A DNA stretch of 64,000 nucleotides, from positions 9,470,501 to 9,534,500 of the forward strand of contig NZ_CP108462.1 in NCBI RefSeq assembly GCF_036226365.1. Direction: 5' to 3'. Below, one piece after another: positions 61,763-64,000 of the stretch. The notes below the pieces were generated by a model, which saw nothing but the letters and a program-made list of their open reading frames with translations, was not told the origin of the DNA and searched no databases. The position numbers were made by a program, and so were the translations under genes. Numbering within the stretch: position 1 is the stretch's first letter; the number at the start of each line of letters is the position of its first letter. The stretch comes from Streptomyces sp. NBC_01262. Its GTDB lineage: Bacteria; Actinomycetota; Actinomycetes; Streptomycetales; Streptomycetaceae.

Positions 61763-63025
61763 GTGAACACGACCGTACTCAGGAACACCAGTTTCCGTCT
61801 CCTGTGGACCAGCAGTGCCGTGTCCGGTCTGGGCTCCTGGCTGCTCGTAGTCGCTCTTCCCTTCTACGTCTTCCAGCTCACCGGTTCACCGACCGCGACA
61901 GGACTCGCCCTCGCGTTGGAGGCTCTGCCGGCGCTGCTGATCGGTCCCTGGGCGGGCGCCCTCCTCGACCGCTGGAACATCGCCCGCGCCATGTGGCTGG
62001 CCGACCTCGCCAGCGCCGGAGCCGTCGCACTGATCCTGCTGGCCGACAGTGCGGCAGACCTCTGGCTGATCTACCTCGCGATACTCACGGAGAACCTCGC
62101 CAGCACCGTATTCCGTCCGGCCGCCCGCGCCCTGACACCCACTGTCCTCGGCACTGGGCCGGAGCTCGCCGCGGCGAACACGCTCAACGCACTCGCCAGC
62201 AGCGTGCTCCGCCTGGCCGCACCACCACTGGGCGCCCTGCTGCTGGCCGGTCCCGGCATCGCCTCGGTGCTGCTCATCGACATCGTCAGCTATCTGACAT
62301 CGGCCGGTCTCATCGCAAGGGTGAGCCGCCGCATCCCCGCGCCCAAGGCACCGGAGGAAGACCGGAACACTTTCGCCGATCTGCGCGCGGGCCTCAGGCA
62401 GGTCATGCGGACTTCGGTGCTGCGCGGTCCCCTGGCCGGCAATGGAGTGTTCCTGACCGCGAACGCAGCCCTGACCGCACTCCTCGTCCCGTTCGTCATC
62501 AGGCACCTGAACACGCCCGGCTACACCGTCGGCTACCTGATCTCCGGCCTGGGCGCAGGCTTCATCGTGGGCTCCGCAGCCAGCAGCTACGTTCTCGCCA
62601 GGTTCACCATTCGACATGTGCTGAGCGCGACCCAACTCGCCAACGGAGTCGCATACTTCGCCCTGTTCAACTCACCGAACCTGCCGATCGCCATCACAGC
62701 CGCGGTGCTGATCGGCCTGCCGGGCAGCCTCCTGCTCATCTCCGTGGAGACCCACATTCAACGCACCGCCCCGCCCGACATGCTCGGCCGCATCGGCGCC
62801 CTTTTCTTCGCCATGGACTCCCTCGCCGCCGTCATCGGCGCACTGGGCGCACCAGCCCTCGTCGCAGCTCTCGGCCTCACCACCGCCCTCAACGCCATTA
62901 GCGCTTTCGCACTGCTCGCAGTGCCAGTCACATGGGGGTCTCTACCGCGTTCGGCACCGCAGCTTCGGGCCCCGCGAACGACACGGCCAACCAGCCCCGC
63001 TGCAACCCATGGGCACGACCGATGA
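61763..63025 (+). CDS. MFS transporter
   Basis: A 420-residue transporter with about 12 hydrophobic segments. LWTSSAVSGLGSWLLVVALP, FQLTGSPTATGLALALEALP and GPWAGALLDRWNIARAMWLA (loop motif with DR) are typical of the enterobactin-exporter/macrolide-efflux (Mef-like) group. Start GTG 61763 with only a weak ribosome site; the operator candidate overlaps its upstream region. Export substrate unknown. Confidence 0.86.
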   Translation: MNTTVLRNTSFRLLWTSSAVSGLGSWLLVVALPFYVFQLTGSPTATGLALALEALPALLIGPWAGALLDRWNIARAMWLADLASAGAVALILLADSAADLWLIYLAILTENLASTVFRPAARALTPTVLGTGPELAAANTLNALASSVLRLAAPPLGALLLAGPGIASVLLIDIVSYLTSAGLIARVSRRIPAPKAPEEDRNTFADLRAGLRQVMRTSVLRGPLAGNGVFLTANAALTALLVPFVIRHLNTPGYTVGYLISGLGAGFIVGSAASSYVLARFTIRHVLSATQLANGVAYFALFNSPNLPIAITAAVLIGLPGSLLLISVETHIQRTAPPDMLGRIGALFFAMDSLAAVIGALGAPALVAALGLTTALNAISAFALLAVPVTWGSLPRSAPQLRAPRTTRPTSPAATHGHDR

Positions 63026-63167
63026 AACCCCGCAACTCCGTCAACAGGTGTCGACGTACACCCCTCGATGCTCAGCCGGATACGTGGGAACGTGCTCACG
63101 CGGCGGAGGCGGCTCGTGATGGGGATCTCTGCGTTCCAGGGAGCCCCAACAGTGCGATGATCAGCCA

Positions 63168-63554
63168 GTGGGCATAGCCATCAACGTACTGCTTTTCGTC
63201 ACCGCCTTCTTCTGCCTCGCCGCGGGCATAACGGCGGCCACGTCATTCCGGATGCTTCCCTGGCTGGCTGGCAGCGTGTCCAGGCCTCGGCTGTGGGGCG
63301 CCGGCTACGCCTTGTTCGGCGTTGTCGTTCTGTACCACGCGGTAGTCGAACTGGTGCATGTCGCCCCGGCGGTCGAACTGGTAATGACGGCCGTCACCAC
63401 GGTGATGGCCTTTGTCGGCCTCGGGATGATGTGGTCCGCCCAGCGACTCGGTCGGGGCGCGCGGTCGCCCCATACGGGCCAGTCGGTGGATCAGCGGCTG
63501 AGTCGGCGATTCTCACCGGTTTACTTGAGGGGCGCAGTAGCGCCGGGCCAGTAG
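63168..63554 (+). CDS. Small membrane protein
   Basis: A 128-residue protein with three hydrophobic segments near residues 1-25, 42-60 and 68-88 (AINVLLFVTAFFCLAAGITA, GYALFGVVVLYHAVVEL, VMTAVTTVMAFVGLGMMW) and a basic C-terminal tail. GTG 63168 is the start used. I do not recognise the family. Confidence 0.6.
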   Translation: MGIAINVLLFVTAFFCLAAGITAATSFRMLPWLAGSVSRPRLWGAGYALFGVVVLYHAVVELVHVAPAVELVMTAVTTVMAFVGLGMMWSAQRLGRGARSPHTGQSVDQRLSRRFSPVYLRGAVAPGQ

Positions 63555-63632
63555 GCCACGGCTCTCCGGGTTGCTGGGAGGCCACAAGAGCGTTGAGTGG
63601 AGCACTCATCTTCAGTGAGGCACGCTGTACCC

Positions 63633-64000
63633 ATGAGGTCGCTCCTCCGCTCGCCTCCTCGGTCAGGAACGGGCGGTCATAGTGGGGTCCTGTTCACGCT
63701 GGCGAAGTGTGTGCCCTTCGCAATCGCGCTGGGCGTGCTGGGTATCGAGTTCTCACCCGCACACCATCTGGTCACCGGCCCTGTCCTCACCACGACGCCG
63801 GCACTGGCTGCGCTGACGATGGGCCCGATAGGGACCCTCTCCGCGGCAGCCGTCGCTCTGGCCGTGAACGTGACCACCGCGACCTACAACCACGCGTGGG
63901 GTACGCAGCTGGTCTTCGGCAACTTCTTCGGACTGCTTGTGGTGTCCGTGGCCAGCGTCACCCTGAGTAAGTCGGTGCGTACGCGCAGGCAGAGGGAGCT
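63633..64000 (+). CDS. Membrane-anchored protein, N-terminal part (probably SpoIIE/PP2C phosphatase)
   Basis: From ATG 63633 (ACCC precedes) a frame runs to the end of the window: about 122 residues with four hydrophobic segments (CVPFAIALGVLGIEF, VLTTTPALAALTMGPIGTLS, AAAVALAVNVTTATYN, LVFGNFFGLLVVSVASVTLS) followed by a basic KSVRTRRQREL start of a cytoplasmic part. This matches the N-terminus of streptomycete integral membrane phosphatases with a PP2C/SpoIIE domain. The catalytic domain would lie beyond the window, so the call is an inference. Confidence 0.6.
   Translation, partial: MRSLLRSPPRSGTGGHSGVLFTLAKCVPFAIALGVLGIEFSPAHHLVTGPVLTTTPALAALTMGPIGTLSAAAVALAVNVTTATYNHAWGTQLVFGNFFGLLVVSVASVTLSKSVRTRRQRE

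Overview
The window is high-GC DNA with strong third-position G/C bias, many GTG starts and typical actinomycete families (PucR-, XRE-, MarR- and TetR-type regulators, LAxTG surface proteins, a SpoIIE-type phosphatase). It most resembles Streptomyces or a close relative. It looks like an accessory or chromosome-arm region: there are no housekeeping clusters, no rRNA or tRNA gene that I can see, no CRISPR array and no polyketide or peptide biosynthesis core. Insertion sequences and gene fragments are common.

Left part (1-16.3 kb). A complete IS605-type element (tnpA/tnpB) interrupts an aminoglycoside/hydroxyurea-type kinase pseudogene. Next come a degraded DUF4265 gene, an LADTG surface protein, an S51-like peptidase, a GH3 remnant, a coupled ArsR/VOC/DUF3052 operon, a VOC protein, a DinB-like protein and an ADP-ribosylglycohydrolase. 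A fatty-acid desaturase and its ferredoxin reductase lie divergent to a PucR-type regulator. A thioredoxin-like protein lacking a CxxC pair and a dienelactone-hydrolase-like protein lacking its nucleophile follow.

Middle (16.4-43.6 kb). A second IS605-type element is followed by a MarR/MFS/DUF1330 operon, an O-methyltransferase-like gene framed by a ~77-bp imperfect inverted repeat, another methyltransferase, and three NAD(P)-binding reductase genes divergent from a LysR regulator with a clear T-N11-A box. Two IS copies with identical predicted transposases, in opposite orientation, bracket 29.1-34.1 kb. That interval holds an AT-richer L-amino-acid-oxidase/GntR pair, several transposase fragments and a membrane protein. 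Further right are a TetR/SDR/reductase cluster, recombinase remnants, an IS605 remnant and a gamma-carbonic-anhydrase-like protein. An IS5-like element (40,729-42,222) encloses an intact GNAT acetyltransferase between perfect 27-bp terminal inverted repeats.

Right part (43.6-64 kb). A Clp ATPase precedes a YunG-Nudix fusion, then a fragment paralogous to the surface protein at 3.4 kb and a run of ArsR, ricin-lectin and IS256 fragments. A GH43 / PhyH-dioxygenase / AraC group follows, then a MarR-DsbA-MBL-NTF2 operon, an IS5-like element with a -1 frameshift site, an S9 peptidase, an ABM-like protein and a Y-family polymerase fragment. The window ends with a divergent XRE/MFS pair, a small membrane protein and the start of a membrane-anchored protein that is probably a PP2C phosphatase.

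Most intact genes form regulator-plus-enzyme modules, many of them likely redox or detoxification functions. Element ends and pseudogenes indicate repeated insertion and decay.
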